Source: Dysgonomonas sp. BGC7
GTDB taxonomy: Bacteria; Bacteroidota; Bacteroidia; Bacteroidales; Dysgonomonadaceae
Assembly: GCF_001261735.1 (NCBI RefSeq)
Contig: NZ_CVRP01000017.1
Span: 62,001-126,000 of the forward strand
DNA: 64,000 bases
Direction: 5' to 3'
The notes beneath the pieces are model-generated. The model saw only the letters and a program-made list of their open reading frames with translations, was not told where the DNA came from and made no database searches. Each line of letters opens with the position of its first letter. Position 1 is the first letter of the stretch. Made by a program: the position numbers and the translations under genes. Of the stretch, positions 33,823-42,427 are shown piece by piece.

Positions 33823-35490
33823 TTAATACTTAAAGCTACTTCCTCCTAAAAATTCCCTTAATAAAGATGTTGGAGGCAGTTCTCTGTCATTTATATAATT
33901 GAAGTATCTCAGGAATTTGAGTAGGCGGTATGCCTCTGCATATTCCGGCACATTGTTGGGTACCTGAGATAAGATTGGTTCTGCGTATTTACGGATAGCA
34001 GCTAATTCATACATCATTGCAGAATTGAACATAACGTCAGCATTTTCCTGATATGGGAATATCCATTTGTCTTCCCCCTTACGTACACTCGGCCATCTGG
34101 ATATAGTGTCTATTGCTGAATAACTGCGGTATCTGAAGTCACGTATCAGGCGTCTGAGCAATCTGTTGTCTGTTGTCGATATCCAGTTATGATTATCTAG
34201 TGAGATTGTCGTTAGTGCCGATACATATATTTTGAATTTTTGATAATCAGGTATTCCTGCCGTAAGTTCAGGATTCAATCCATGTATTCCTTCTATAACA
34301 AGAATAGAATCTTTCTCTAATTTTAGTCTATCTCCTTTATACTCCCTTTTTCCGGTAGTGAAGTTGAATGTCGGAAGTTCTACTTCTTCCCCGTTTAGTA
34401 GTTTTTCAAGATCTTCATTGAATTTTGGAATGTCCAACGCATACAATGATTCGAAGTCATACCCCCCATCTTCATCAAGCGGAGTTTGATCTCTATCTAC
34501 GAAGTAATTATCTAAAGACAGCCCAACCGGTTTTATGAGATTTACAAGTAGTTGAACCTCCAAGCGCATTCTGAAAGTTGTCTTACCCGAAGACGAAGGA
34601 CCGGAGATAAGAGCTACACGTACTCCGTCTTTGGCTTTAGTTGCTATTTGTTCTGCAATACTAGCTATTGTTTTTTCTTGATAGGCTTCGGATACTTTTA
34701 TAATACCTGTCATTTTTCCTTCACAGGTAGCTTTATTCATATCGCCTACATTATCTAATCCTATTATGTTTAAGAACTTAAGATGTTCTTTGTAGACGTT
34801 ATACATTTTCGGTTGTGGTATCACTGGTTCTAGTTCCACAGGGTTGCTTCTGTTGGGGATACGAAGCAGAAGCCCGTCTTTATACTGTTCTAAGCCAAAG
34901 AGATGTATGTAGCCCGCAGATGGAGTAAGACAACCATAAAAATAATCTACAGTATCCTCTATTCTGTAATATTTAGAGTAAAGGTCTCCCAACGTTTCCA
35001 AGAGGATAGCCTTGTCTTCGAAGCCTTTTTGTCTAAACATTTTTACCACCTCAGCAGTTTCTTCTTCTACACCATCGAAGGGTAGGTCAGAGGCAACATA
35101 TTCTTTGATTTTCGATTTTATGGACTCAATTGTTTCCTGTTCAATAATAGATTTGTCTTCGATCCGGCAAAAGTATCCGAGAGAAATCGGGTGTTCAATA
35201 TATAGTTGCGCATTGGGTAATATCTTCGATACAGCTTTTGCCAACAGAAAGCAGAGCGATCTTACATATGTTCTCATTCCCGATGGCTCGGAAAGATCCA
35301 CAAATTCGACAGTCTTATTATGGTATACCTGATAATTCAGAGATTCTGTCTTGTTGTTGACTTTGGCATTTACTATTTTAAATTTAGCCTTTATATCAAA
35401 TTCTTCCTGTATTTTTATCAGATTTATTCCGACAGGGAAATCTTTATATGTTCCGGTGTTTGTGCAGTAAATAGTAATCTTATTTTCCAT
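33823..35490 (-). CDS. uridine kinase-like protein with TGS and ThrRS-type editing-like domains
   Basis: A 555-residue fusion typical of Bacteroidota and Firmicutes. The N-terminus (1-65) is a TGS-like domain, residues about 66-230 resemble the second additional (editing) domain of threonyl-tRNA synthetase, and residues about 285-490 form a uridine kinase/phosphoribulokinase P-loop domain with Walker A GPSSSGKTT and the following SLDNYF, YDFESLYALD and LVIEGIHGLN. The kinase presumably phosphorylates a nucleoside in salvage. In the editing-like domain the HxxxH metal/catalytic pair is lost: positions 77 and 81 are Arg and Phe where the thrS of this window has His in HSSAH. A -7 element (TACTTTTG) lies at 35526-35533. 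Confidence 0.9.
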   Translation of the reverse strand: MENKITIYCTNTGTYKDFPVGINLIKIQEEFDIKAKFKIVNAKVNNKTESLNYQVYHNKTVEFVDLSEPSGMRTYVRSLCFLLAKAVSKILPNAQLYIEHPISLGYFCRIEDKSIIEQETIESIKSKIKEYVASDLPFDGVEEETAEVVKMFRQKGFEDKAILLETLGDLYSKYYRIEDTVDYFYGCLTPSAGYIHLFGLEQYKDGLLLRIPNRSNPVELEPVIPQPKMYNVYKEHLKFLNIIGLDNVGDMNKATCEGKMTGIIKVSEAYQEKTIASIAEQIATKAKDGVRVALISGPSSSGKTTFRMRLEVQLLVNLIKPVGLSLDNYFVDRDQTPLDEDGGYDFESLYALDIPKFNEDLEKLLNGEEVELPTFNFTTGKREYKGDRLKLEKDSILVIEGIHGLNPELTAGIPDYQKFKIYVSALTTISLDNHNWISTTDNRLLRRLIRDFRYRSYSAIDTISRWPSVRKGEDKWIFPYQENADVMFNSAMMYELAAIRKYAEPILSQVPNNVPEYAEAYRLLKFLRYFNYINDRELPPTSLLREFLGGSSFKY

Positions 35491-35525
35491 ATATCTATTA
35501 ATTAATAAGCAAGTTCGAAAAGTAA

Positions 35526-35533
35526 CAAAAGTA
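35526..35533 (-). promoter_or_regulatory. -7 promoter element of the nucleoside kinase gene
   Basis: TACTTTTG on the minus strand fits TAnnTTTG; no -33 TTG is seen. The rest of 35534-35700 is AT-rich without a recognisable feature. Confidence 0.45.
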
Positions 35534-35710
35534 ACACTTTTTTCTAGTTTTCTAAATATAGTAAATTCTTCCGATCGAGACCATAGAAGCCTTTATCTTC
35601 ATTTCCTTTATATGTATTTTTAACGAAAAAGTAACAATGTGTGAATTCTGATATTTTAATCTATAAAGATGTAGGGCACTTATTGTATAGATAAAGTTTT
35701 CAAGAATAAA

Positions 35711-35747
35711 AGCAAAGCCTCAAGATCAGTAATCTTGAGGCTTTGCT
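35711..35747 (-). terminator. intrinsic terminator of asnA
   Basis: A perfect 16-bp stem, AGCAAAGCCTCAAGAT with ATCTTGAGGCTTTGCT, around a 5-nt loop. On the minus strand it is followed by TTTTATT. Confidence 0.85.
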
Positions 35748-35770
35748 TAATATATCTTTTAGTTGGAATT

Positions 35771-36808
35771 TTATATCAAAGGCATTCCTAATGCTTCGGC
35801 CTCTTTACGCATCTCGCAAGGCCACAATCCTGCCTGTATCTCTCCTATGTGAGCTTTTCTCAGATAGAACATACATAGTCGGGACTGTCCGATACCACCA
35901 CCTATCGATTGTGGCAGTTCTCCATTTAGTAGTCTTTTGTGGAAATAAAGGTCTTTACGTGTTTCCTGATCTGCTATTCTCAATTGTTCTGACAATACCT
36001 CTTGGTTTACCCGTATGCCCATTGATGATAATTCCATTCCTTGGTTCAAAACAGGATTCCATACAATGAGGTCTCCATTAAGCCCTTTGAATCCGTTTTC
36101 GGAAGTGGTAGTCCAGTCATCATAGTCGGGAGCACGTCCATCGTGAGGCTTACCATTGCTGAGGGCTCCTCCGATTCCGATAATAAAGACCGCACCATAT
36201 TCTTTTGTAATCTCATTTTCTCTCTCTTTTGTAGATAGAGTAGGGTATCTTTGCAATAGTTCTTCGGAATGAATAAACTTTATCTCATTCGGCAGGATAG
36301 GGGTAATGGCAGGAAATGCCTCATATACGAGATATTCTGTTCTTACCATTGCCGAATAGATCCTATTAACTACCTCTTTGAGAAAATCAAGGTTGCGATC
36401 GTTAGGAGACATAGCTCTTTCCCAATCCCACTGATCGACATATAAGGAGTGTAGATTTCCTAGTTCTTCGTCTGCACGTATGGCGTTCATATCGGTATAG
36501 ATACCAAAGCCTTCGTGTATATGATAGTCTGCAAGTGTAAGTCTTTTCCATTTGGCCAGCGAATGTACTATTTCTGCACATTGGTCACCCATATCTTTTA
36601 TAGGAAAGTTTACTGCTCGTTCTACGCCATTCAGGTCGTCGTTTATACCCATTCCTTTTAGGACAAATAGAGGAGCTGTTATTCTTCTCAACCGAAGTTC
36701 AGAAGATAAGTTTTGCTGAAAGAAATCTTTTATTCGCTTGATTCCCATTTCAGTTTGCTGAAGGTCGAGTACCGCATGATACTCTTTAGGCTTAATTAAG
36801 TAACTCAT
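35771..36808 (-). CDS. asnA: aspartate-ammonia ligase
   Basis: Makes asparagine from aspartate and ammonia with ATP hydrolysed to AMP. The 345 residues match the AsnA family, a class II aminoacyl-tRNA synthetase-like fold. Recognisable segments are RRITAPLFVLKGMGINDDLNG, VVHSLAKWKR, LHSLYVDQWDWE and the C-terminal GGGIGQSRLCMFYLRKAHIGEIQ, which holds the class II motif 3 Arg. A -7 element lies at 36846. Asparagine synthesis here therefore does not need glutamine. Confidence 0.96.
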   Translation of the reverse strand: MSYLIKPKEYHAVLDLQQTEMGIKRIKDFFQQNLSSELRLRRITAPLFVLKGMGINDDLNGVERAVNFPIKDMGDQCAEIVHSLAKWKRLTLADYHIHEGFGIYTDMNAIRADEELGNLHSLYVDQWDWERAMSPNDRNLDFLKEVVNRIYSAMVRTEYLVYEAFPAITPILPNEIKFIHSEELLQRYPTLSTKERENEITKEYGAVFIIGIGGALSNGKPHDGRAPDYDDWTTTSENGFKGLNGDLIVWNPVLNQGMELSSMGIRVNQEVLSEQLRIADQETRKDLYFHKRLLNGELPQSIGGGIGQSRLCMFYLRKAHIGEIQAGLWPCEMRKEAEALGMPLI

Positions 36809-36845
36809 ATTTCGTATTCTTCTACTTCTGGTGTTAAATATTCGA

Positions 36846-36853
36846 CAAAGTTA
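36846..36853 (-). promoter_or_regulatory. -7 promoter element of asnA
   Basis: On the minus strand TAACTTTG matches TAnnTTTG. It predicts a leader of about 30 nt. Confidence 0.5.
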
Positions 36854-36924
36854 CTCTTTATGTATTAATATGAAAATGATTTAACTATTATTTTGTTCAA
36901 TATGTTATTCTTAAGGAGGGGGTT

Positions 36925-36958
36925 CTAACAGATATGTTCATGTAATATTATCTGTTAG
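36925..36958. repeat. perfect 10-bp inverted repeat upstream of asnA
   Basis: CTAACAGATA is mirrored by TATCTGTTAG around a 14-nt loop. It lies between the nlpE-like terminator and the asnA promoter, 70-100 nt upstream of the latter, so it may be a second terminator or an operator. Confidence 0.4.
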
Positions 36959-36970
36959 CCTTACAAATAA

Positions 36971-37006
36971 AGAAAGCACCTTATCGAATTCGACAAGGTG
37001 CTTTCT
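36971..37006 (-). terminator. intrinsic terminator of the nlpE-like gene
   Basis: AGAAAGCACCTT pairs with AAGGTGCTTTCT around a 12-nt loop that contains the self-complementary TCGAATTCGA. On the minus strand T-rich sequence follows. Confidence 0.8.
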
Positions 37007-37026
37007 TTATAATGATTTCGATATGT

Positions 37027-37479
37027 TTATTTTTTCAAAATATATAATTCAGCCATATCTCCTGTAATTCTGTTCCCTTCCATGTCTAGCTGAGTTAGTG
37101 TATTTTCTCCAACAAAGTACTTGTTAGGTGCATCTTTCACTCCATCAAGAATGATAGTATTGCCTTCAGCATTCCATGTATATGTTCCTTTCTCTTCAGA
37201 CTTACTGTCTTTTTTATTTACATACTCAGTGTTTTTCACGTAAGTGTTTTCACTTAATGTAATAGATACAATCATGCCTTCTCCACTTGCTGTAGGAACC
37301 TTTCCTGTGTAAGTACCTTCATAATCAAGAGAATTTTTTGCATTATGTTCATCTTTCACATTTTGCGCAATTTCAGAGAACTCATTTACTGAAGCTTGCT
37401 CTTCCTGATTCTTTTGTGTGTTACCACCACAACTATATAGTAGACCTGCAGCAGCAATAACCATTAAGATTTTTTTCAT
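37027..37479 (-). CDS. NlpE-like lipoprotein
   Basis: A 150-residue lipoprotein with lipobox LLYSC (acylated Cys at 16). The region YEGTYTGKVPTASGEGMIVSITLSENTYVKNTEY matches the N-terminal domain of NlpE (copper homeostasis/surface sensing lipoprotein), here followed by TYTWNAEGNTIILDG and the barrel-closing strands. E. coli NlpE has a larger C-terminal domain that is missing. It lies 58 nt downstream of a secreted metal-binding HMA protein, which supports a link with metal or envelope stress, though this is inference. The linker after the Cys is Gln/Glu/Asn-rich. Confidence 0.82.
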   Translation of the reverse strand: MKKILMVIAAAGLLYSCGGNTQKNQEEQASVNEFSEIAQNVKDEHNAKNSLDYEGTYTGKVPTASGEGMIVSITLSENTYVKNTEYVNKKDSKSEEKGTYTWNAEGNTIILDGVKDAPNKYFVGENTLTQLDMEGNRITGDMAELYILKK

Positions 37480-37537
37480 TTGTCTTTTTGTTTGAAATGT
37501 TTATGAATAATAGAGAGCATAAGCTCACTTTGCATAG

Positions 37538-37849
37538 TTATTTTTTAGTCGGTTCATGTACTTTTACAGTATATCCTAACTTTTCAATTGCTGCTTGTAG
37601 TTTGGCTACTGTAGTCTGGCTTTTTTTGAATTCGATCAATACAGTTTTATTCTCAAGGTTAACTTTCATATCGGTAACACCTTTTTCGAAAGCTATATTT
37701 TTTTCAATACGTTTCTGGCAGTTTTCACAAGTCATAGAAACGTCGAAGAGAACGGTTTCCTTTTCATTATTTACTTTCTGCTTGGTCTGTGCAAAGACAG
37801 TTGCAGATACTCCTAAGATTAAAACAAGTGTAATTAGAAATATTTTCAT
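37538..37849 (-). CDS. secreted heavy-metal-associated (HMA) domain protein
   Basis: A 103-residue protein with a signal peptide (ends near TVFAQ) and one HMA domain (about 32-98). The metal site MTCENC is intact, so it should bind Cu(I) or a similar soft metal in the periplasm. It resembles CopZ/MerP-type chaperones and lacks any other domain. Together with the downstream NlpE-like lipoprotein it makes a plausible periplasmic metal-handling pair. A perfect 19-bp palindrome upstream (37870-37888) may be the operator of this unit. Confidence 0.88.
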   Translation of the reverse strand: MKIFLITLVLILGVSATVFAQTKQKVNNEKETVLFDVSMTCENCQKRIEKNIAFEKGVTDMKVNLENKTVLIEFKKSQTTVAKLQAAIEKLGYTVKVHEPTKK

Positions 37850-37869
37850 ATCTATAGTTCTTACTTTGT

Positions 37870-37888
37870 GTTTATTAATTTAATAAAC
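37870..37888. promoter_or_regulatory. 19-bp palindrome, candidate operator of the HMA/NlpE unit
   Basis: GTTTATTA-ATT-TAATAAAC is a perfect 8-bp inverted repeat with a 3-nt centre, 21 nt upstream of the HMA start codon at 37849. Size and symmetry fit a dimeric repressor site. AT-only content weakens the case. Confidence 0.4.
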
Positions 37889-37936
37889 AGATAAAACAAT
37901 ATTTAGTTTAATAATAATTTGCTTTTTTAATGAAAC

Positions 37937-40789
37937 TTATCCCATATCGCAAAGACATGTAATAAGATTCCTGTCGCCATACGCATTATCTACCCGTGCA
38001 ACATTGATCCAGAATTTATTCTCTTTTACAAACTCGAGAGGATATGCCGCTTTTGAACGGGGATAGGCATGATTCCATTCATCAGCACATACTTCATATT
38101 CCGGATGAGGGGCATTTATCAATACATTGTCTTCTTTGGTATATGTTCCGTTCTCTACTTCTTTTATTTCCTGCCAAATTTGATTCATTGTATCTACAAA
38201 TTTATTTAGTTCGGCAAGGCTTTCACTTTCGGTAGGCTCTATCATTAGTGTTCCATGTACTGGAAATGACAGAGTTGGAGCATGATATCCGTAGTCCATC
38301 AGGCGTTTTGCGATATCTGATTCAGTGATGCCGGACGAATCTTTTACCTTACGACATTCAAGAATGAGTTCGTGTCCGACCCTTCCTGTTGTTCCTCTAT
38401 AGACAATTCCGTATGTATCTTTAAAGCATTCTGCCAGATAGTTCGCATTCAGTATTGCTATTTTTGTAGCATGTGTAAGTCCCGGACCTCCCATCATTCG
38501 AATGTAGCCATAGGTTATGGGTAATATACCTGCACTTCCGTACGGAGCCGAGGCAACAGTGTTTACTGTGCTGCCATCAAGTTCCGGATGATGTGGTAAA
38601 AATGGAATAAGGTGTTCTGCTACGCATATAGGGCCTTCTCCCGGGCCACCGCCTCCGTGAGGGATTGCAAATGTTTTGTGGAGGTTGAGATGGCATACAT
38701 CAGCCCCTATAAATCCGGGATTTGTGAGTCCTACCTGAGCATTCATGTTAGCGCCATCCATGTACACCTGACCTCCATGTTGATGTACTATTTTGCACAT
38801 TTCTCTTATTTCTTTTTCAAAGATTCCGTGAGTAGAAGGGTAGGTTATCATACATCCGGCCAGATGATCTTTGTGCAGATCGGCTTTTGCCTGTAAGTCT
38901 TCTACTACAACATTACCCTGACTGTCGCAATCTACGGTTACTGTCTCATATCCGGCTTGTATGGCCGATGCTGGATTGGTTCCATGTGCCGATGCAGGAA
39001 TAAGTATAATGTTACGATGTCCTTGACCAACACTTTCCAGATATTTTCGAATGGTCATAAGACCTGCATACTCTCCGGCAGCTCCCGAATTGGGCTGGAA
39101 GCTTACTCCCGCAAATCCTGTAATTTCTTTCAGGTATTCTCCAAGTTCTCCTATAAGTTCAGTATATCCCTGAGTTTGAGATTTTGGAGCAAACGGATGT
39201 ATGTTTTGGAATCCTCCAAGAGACAGAGGTAATAATTCCGATGCGGCGTTAAGTTTCATTGTACATGAGCCAAGAGAGATCATAGAATGGGCTAATGATA
39301 TGTCTTTCCTATCGAGTCTTTTTATATATCTCATCAGCTCTGTTTCGGTGTGATACTTGTTGTACACCTCGTGTTGCATGTATTTGCTTTTGCGTAAGAA
39401 ACTGTCTTTTATTATCATTTTTTCGGGTAGGTCGTCTATCATAAAAACTTCTGACCGACCGGCAGCTAAAGAAAATACAGCTAACAGTTCATGCGCTTTA
39501 TATTCTGTTATAGTTTCATCTATACTTAATCCTATCTCTCCAGTCTCGAAATAGCGAAGATTTATATCACGCATTTCTGCAAAATCACGGACAGAATCTT
39601 GATTTATATTACCAGGTAGAGCCACTTTCAATGTGTCGAAGTATTGCTCGTTTTGTATAATATAACCAAGTTCTTGCAATTCGTCCGCAATTAGAGCCGT
39701 TGCAGAGTGAATTCTTTTTGCAATTCTTTTCAATCCTTTAGGGCCATGATAAACAGCATAGAATCCGGCCATAGTGGCTAACAGAGCTTGTGCTGTGCAT
39801 ATATTTGATGTTGCTTTTTCTCTTTTGATATGTTGCTCACGGGTTTGTAAAGCCATACGCAGGGCTTCTTTTCCATAGGTATCTTTAGATATACCAATGA
39901 TACGTCCCGGAACGTTTCTTTTGTAATCTTCTTTAGTAGCAAAGAACCCGGCAGAAGGGCCTCCATAAAACATAGGGATGCCAAATCGTTGGCTGCTTCC
40001 GAATGCTATATCTGCACCCCATTCTCCCGGAGGTACAAGCAGAGTAAGTGCCATAAGGTCGGTTGCTACAGCAACTTTACAGTCTGCTGCATGAGCTTTT
40101 GTGGTAAAGTTGGTATAATCTACAACACTGCCATTAGAGTTTGGATATTGTATAATTGCTCCGAAATAACCATCGGAAAGATCTGTTGTATTATAATCTC
40201 CGACAACAACATCTATTCCCTGTGGCTCGCTTCGGGTATTTATAACAGCTAATGTCTGCGGAAATATATTTTTGTCTACAAACAATTTCTTTGCATTGGC
40301 CTTTATTTTGTCGCGGCTGCGGAGATTAAACATCATCGTAGCAGCTTCGGCTCCGGCGGTAGCCTCATCTAATAATGAGCAGTTGGAAAGAGGTAGTCCT
40401 GTGAGCTCGCTCACCATTGTCTGAAAGTTGAGAAGGGCTTCCAAGCGTCCTTGAGATATTTCTGCCTGATATGGAGTATAAGATGTGTACCATACAGGGT
40501 TCTCAAAAACATTGCGGAAAATCGGTGCAGGACAAACTGTATCATACCAGCCCATGCCTATATATGAAGCGCATATTCTGTTTTTTGAAGCCATCAATGC
40601 CATCTCTTCAGCATATTCATGCTCGCTAAGGGCTTCGGGTAGTTTTATGCCTTCGGGTAAACGGATGTCTTGAGGAATAGTTTGCTCGATAAGTTCTTCA
40701 AGGGTTTTAACTCCGATTTTATCCAGCATCGTTTTTTCGTCTTCTTCGCTGATGCCAATGTGGCGGTGTTGGAATCTTTCGCTTTTCAT
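37937..40789 (-). CDS. gcvP: glycine dehydrogenase (decarboxylating), P-protein
   Basis: The PLP-dependent P-protein of the glycine cleavage system, which decarboxylates glycine and passes the aminomethyl group to the lipoyl H-protein. The 950 residues correspond to the fused (homodimer) form with both halves. The N-terminus RHIGISEEDEKTMLDKIG is typical, and the PLP-binding Lys is in HLNLHKTFAIPHGGGGPG at about residue 705. Other conserved blocks are GSCTMKLNAASE and PYGSAGILPI. The gcvT and gcvH partners are not in the window. A metallo-hydrolase gene lies 13 nt upstream on the same strand, so the two are likely cotranscribed. Confidence 0.97.
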   Translation of the reverse strand: MKSERFQHRHIGISEEDEKTMLDKIGVKTLEELIEQTIPQDIRLPEGIKLPEALSEHEYAEEMALMASKNRICASYIGMGWYDTVCPAPIFRNVFENPVWYTSYTPYQAEISQGRLEALLNFQTMVSELTGLPLSNCSLLDEATAGAEAATMMFNLRSRDKIKANAKKLFVDKNIFPQTLAVINTRSEPQGIDVVVGDYNTTDLSDGYFGAIIQYPNSNGSVVDYTNFTTKAHAADCKVAVATDLMALTLLVPPGEWGADIAFGSSQRFGIPMFYGGPSAGFFATKEDYKRNVPGRIIGISKDTYGKEALRMALQTREQHIKREKATSNICTAQALLATMAGFYAVYHGPKGLKRIAKRIHSATALIADELQELGYIIQNEQYFDTLKVALPGNINQDSVRDFAEMRDINLRYFETGEIGLSIDETITEYKAHELLAVFSLAAGRSEVFMIDDLPEKMIIKDSFLRKSKYMQHEVYNKYHTETELMRYIKRLDRKDISLAHSMISLGSCTMKLNAASELLPLSLGGFQNIHPFAPKSQTQGYTELIGELGEYLKEITGFAGVSFQPNSGAAGEYAGLMTIRKYLESVGQGHRNIILIPASAHGTNPASAIQAGYETVTVDCDSQGNVVVEDLQAKADLHKDHLAGCMITYPSTHGIFEKEIREMCKIVHQHGGQVYMDGANMNAQVGLTNPGFIGADVCHLNLHKTFAIPHGGGGPGEGPICVAEHLIPFLPHHPELDGSTVNTVASAPYGSAGILPITYGYIRMMGGPGLTHATKIAILNANYLAECFKDTYGIVYRGTTGRVGHELILECRKVKDSSGITESDIAKRLMDYGYHAPTLSFPVHGTLMIEPTESESLAELNKFVDTMNQIWQEIKEVENGTYTKEDNVLINAPHPEYEVCADEWNHAYPRSKAAYPLEFVKENKFWINVARVDNAYGDRNLITCLCDMG

Positions 40790-40802
40790 TTGTATTATTG
40801 TT

Positions 40803-41444
40803 TTATTGTAGGTAAAAATTGCTTTTTATTTCATCTTTGATAGTTGTAAGGGGGCCATGTCCCGAATATATTACAGTGTCTCCCGGTAGTGTAAGAAGTT
40901 TTTCTTTTATTCCCGAAATAAGTTGATGATGACTACCTCCGGCTAAATCTGTTCTGCCGACACTACCTCTGAATAATACATCCCCAACAAAGGCACAGCC
41001 TGCCTCCTGATTATAGAATACGATACTACCCGGAGAATGTCCCGGTATTTCCAGCACAATTAGTTTTTGATCTCCAAAAGTAACAATGTCGTTTTCTTTC
41101 AGGTATTTTGCTATTTTAGGAGCTTTGATACTTGTGTCGTCAAAGCCGAACATCTTTAGTTGAGTAGGGAACTGTTCGAGAAGGAATTCATCTTCTTTAT
41201 TGGCCTCGGTTTCTAAGTGAAATTGCTCGTAAATAAAATTGTTGCCAAATACATGATCGAAATGTAGATGGGTATTTAATAAGTGTTTTACTACTAAATC
41301 GTTATCGAGGATAAAATCGAGAAGTAATGATTTCTCATCAGGGAAGAAACATCCGGGGTCTATAATTACACATTCCTTAGTGTCATCATATGCCACATAG
41401 GTGTTTTCGCTTATTGGATTAAATTCGAATATTTTGACTTTCAT
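40803..41444 (-). CDS. metallo-beta-lactamase fold hydrolase, glyoxalase II-like
   Basis: A 213-residue cytoplasmic hydrolase. The zinc motif HxHxDH appears as THLHFDH, the further ligands are in PGHSPGSIVFY and the Asp in CAFVGDVLFRGSVGRTDL, and YSGHGPLTTI carries the last His. This pattern is typical of the YcbL/glyoxalase II branch that acts on thioesters. The true substrate is not known. The gene precedes gcvP by 13 nt in Bacteroidota-typical fashion. Confidence 0.85.
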   Translation of the reverse strand: MKVKIFEFNPISENTYVAYDDTKECVIIDPGCFFPDEKSLLLDFILDNDLVVKHLLNTHLHFDHVFGNNFIYEQFHLETEANKEDEFLLEQFPTQLKMFGFDDTSIKAPKIAKYLKENDIVTFGDQKLIVLEIPGHSPGSIVFYNQEAGCAFVGDVLFRGSVGRTDLAGGSHHQLISGIKEKLLTLPGDTVIYSGHGPLTTIKDEIKSNFYLQ

Positions 41445-41546
41445 ATATTTGTTAAAATGACTATCTGTTAAAAATGAATCTAAAGATATAAATTATTTTG
41501 ATGTAAAGTTAGCTGTTTGGGGTTAGATATTATGTTATTATAATAC

Positions 41547-41583
41547 AAAAAGGCAGCGAAGTTTTCCTCATCACTGCCTTTTC
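41547..41583 (-). terminator. intrinsic terminator of the NAD(P)-binding protein gene
   Basis: AAAAAGGCAG pairs with CTGCCTTTT around a loop containing weak inner pairing. On the minus strand TTTTTG follows the stem. Confidence 0.7.
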
Positions 41584-41598
41584 TTATTGTGTTGTATT

Positions 41599-42249
41599 TT
41601 AGTATGCTGCCGTAAATCGTTGATGAGAGAACTTATGATTTTCTATCTCATCTACCACAGCGACAGCTAAGTCCTCTACCGACAAGACAGACTCTCCGTC
41701 TTTATCGAAAACCGGTTCGTCAGTACCGAGGCGATATTTTCCTGTACGTCCAGTTTTTATTCCCTGATGCATATTGATGGCAGGAGAAAACATAGTCCAA
41801 TCCAACTCTTTTTCTTTTTTCAATATCTCCAGATAGTCGCGGGCTGCCGTTGCTCCCGGTTTTATCTCTTTAGGAAAATCATCTCCATCCACAATTTGTT
41901 TTCCTCCAATGTATAAACTTCCTGCTCCACCGATGACGATATAACGTTTTACTTCGGCGCCTTTTACTGCTTTTTGGATGGTTTGAGAACCCGCTAAAAA
42001 ATCTTTATAGATATTGGGATTACTCCATCCGGCATTGAATGCACTTAGAACTAAGTCGTTCCCTTTCAATGTTGCAGCTAAATCTTTTTCGTTTGAGATA
42101 TCTATAGAAACAGTTTTCGGCTTTCCGTTGTTTACCGGAATTTTATCTACAGAACGCGCTATTGCTGTTACTTCGTAATTCCTTTTCAGCAGTTCTTCTA
42201 ATAGGTGAGAGCCAACAAATCCTGTTGCTCCGATTAATGCAATTTTCAT
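41599..42249 (-). CDS. NAD(P)-binding NmrA/atypical SDR-like protein
   Basis: A 216-residue single Rossmann domain with the nucleotide-binding motif GATGFVGSHLLEEL at the N-terminus. The following DLVLSAFNAGW, RYIVIGGAGSLYI and LDWTMFSPA segments match the YwnB/NmrA-like family of atypical short-chain dehydrogenases. The usual catalytic Tyr-x-x-x-Lys is absent, so a sensor or reductase of unknown substrate is likely. It stands alone between divergent and convergent genes. Confidence 0.85.
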   Translation of the reverse strand: MKIALIGATGFVGSHLLEELLKRNYEVTAIARSVDKIPVNNGKPKTVSIDISNEKDLAATLKGNDLVLSAFNAGWSNPNIYKDFLAGSQTIQKAVKGAEVKRYIVIGGAGSLYIGGKQIVDGDDFPKEIKPGATAARDYLEILKKEKELDWTMFSPAINMHQGIKTGRTGKYRLGTDEPVFDKDGESVLSVEDLAVAVVDEIENHKFSHQRFTAAY

Positions 42250-42397
42250 AATTCGTATCTTATTGTTGTAGTATTCTTATATTTATTATAACGTTCTTTT
42301 TGTGATAATAGTTCGTTTTATTCTTGATTGAAGAATATCGTGCATAAGCTTTATACTAAATTTTCAAATTTAGAAATCGGGTTGTCTCTTTTTATCG

Positions 42398-42405
42398 TAT
42401 CTTTG
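42398..42405 (+). promoter_or_regulatory. -7 promoter element of the DUF3298 lipoprotein gene
   Basis: TATCTTTG fits TAnnTTTG and gives a leader of about 15 nt. A TTG lies upstream, but only 13 nt away. Confidence 0.45.
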
Positions 42406-42427
42406 TATTGTTAAAATTTGAAAATTT

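Noticed and set aside
37597-37850. Opposite-strand open frames such as those over gcvP, dnaG and the lyase
   Set aside because: They overlap well-supported genes completely, lack ribosome sites and family signatures, and have amino-acid compositions of antisense frames.
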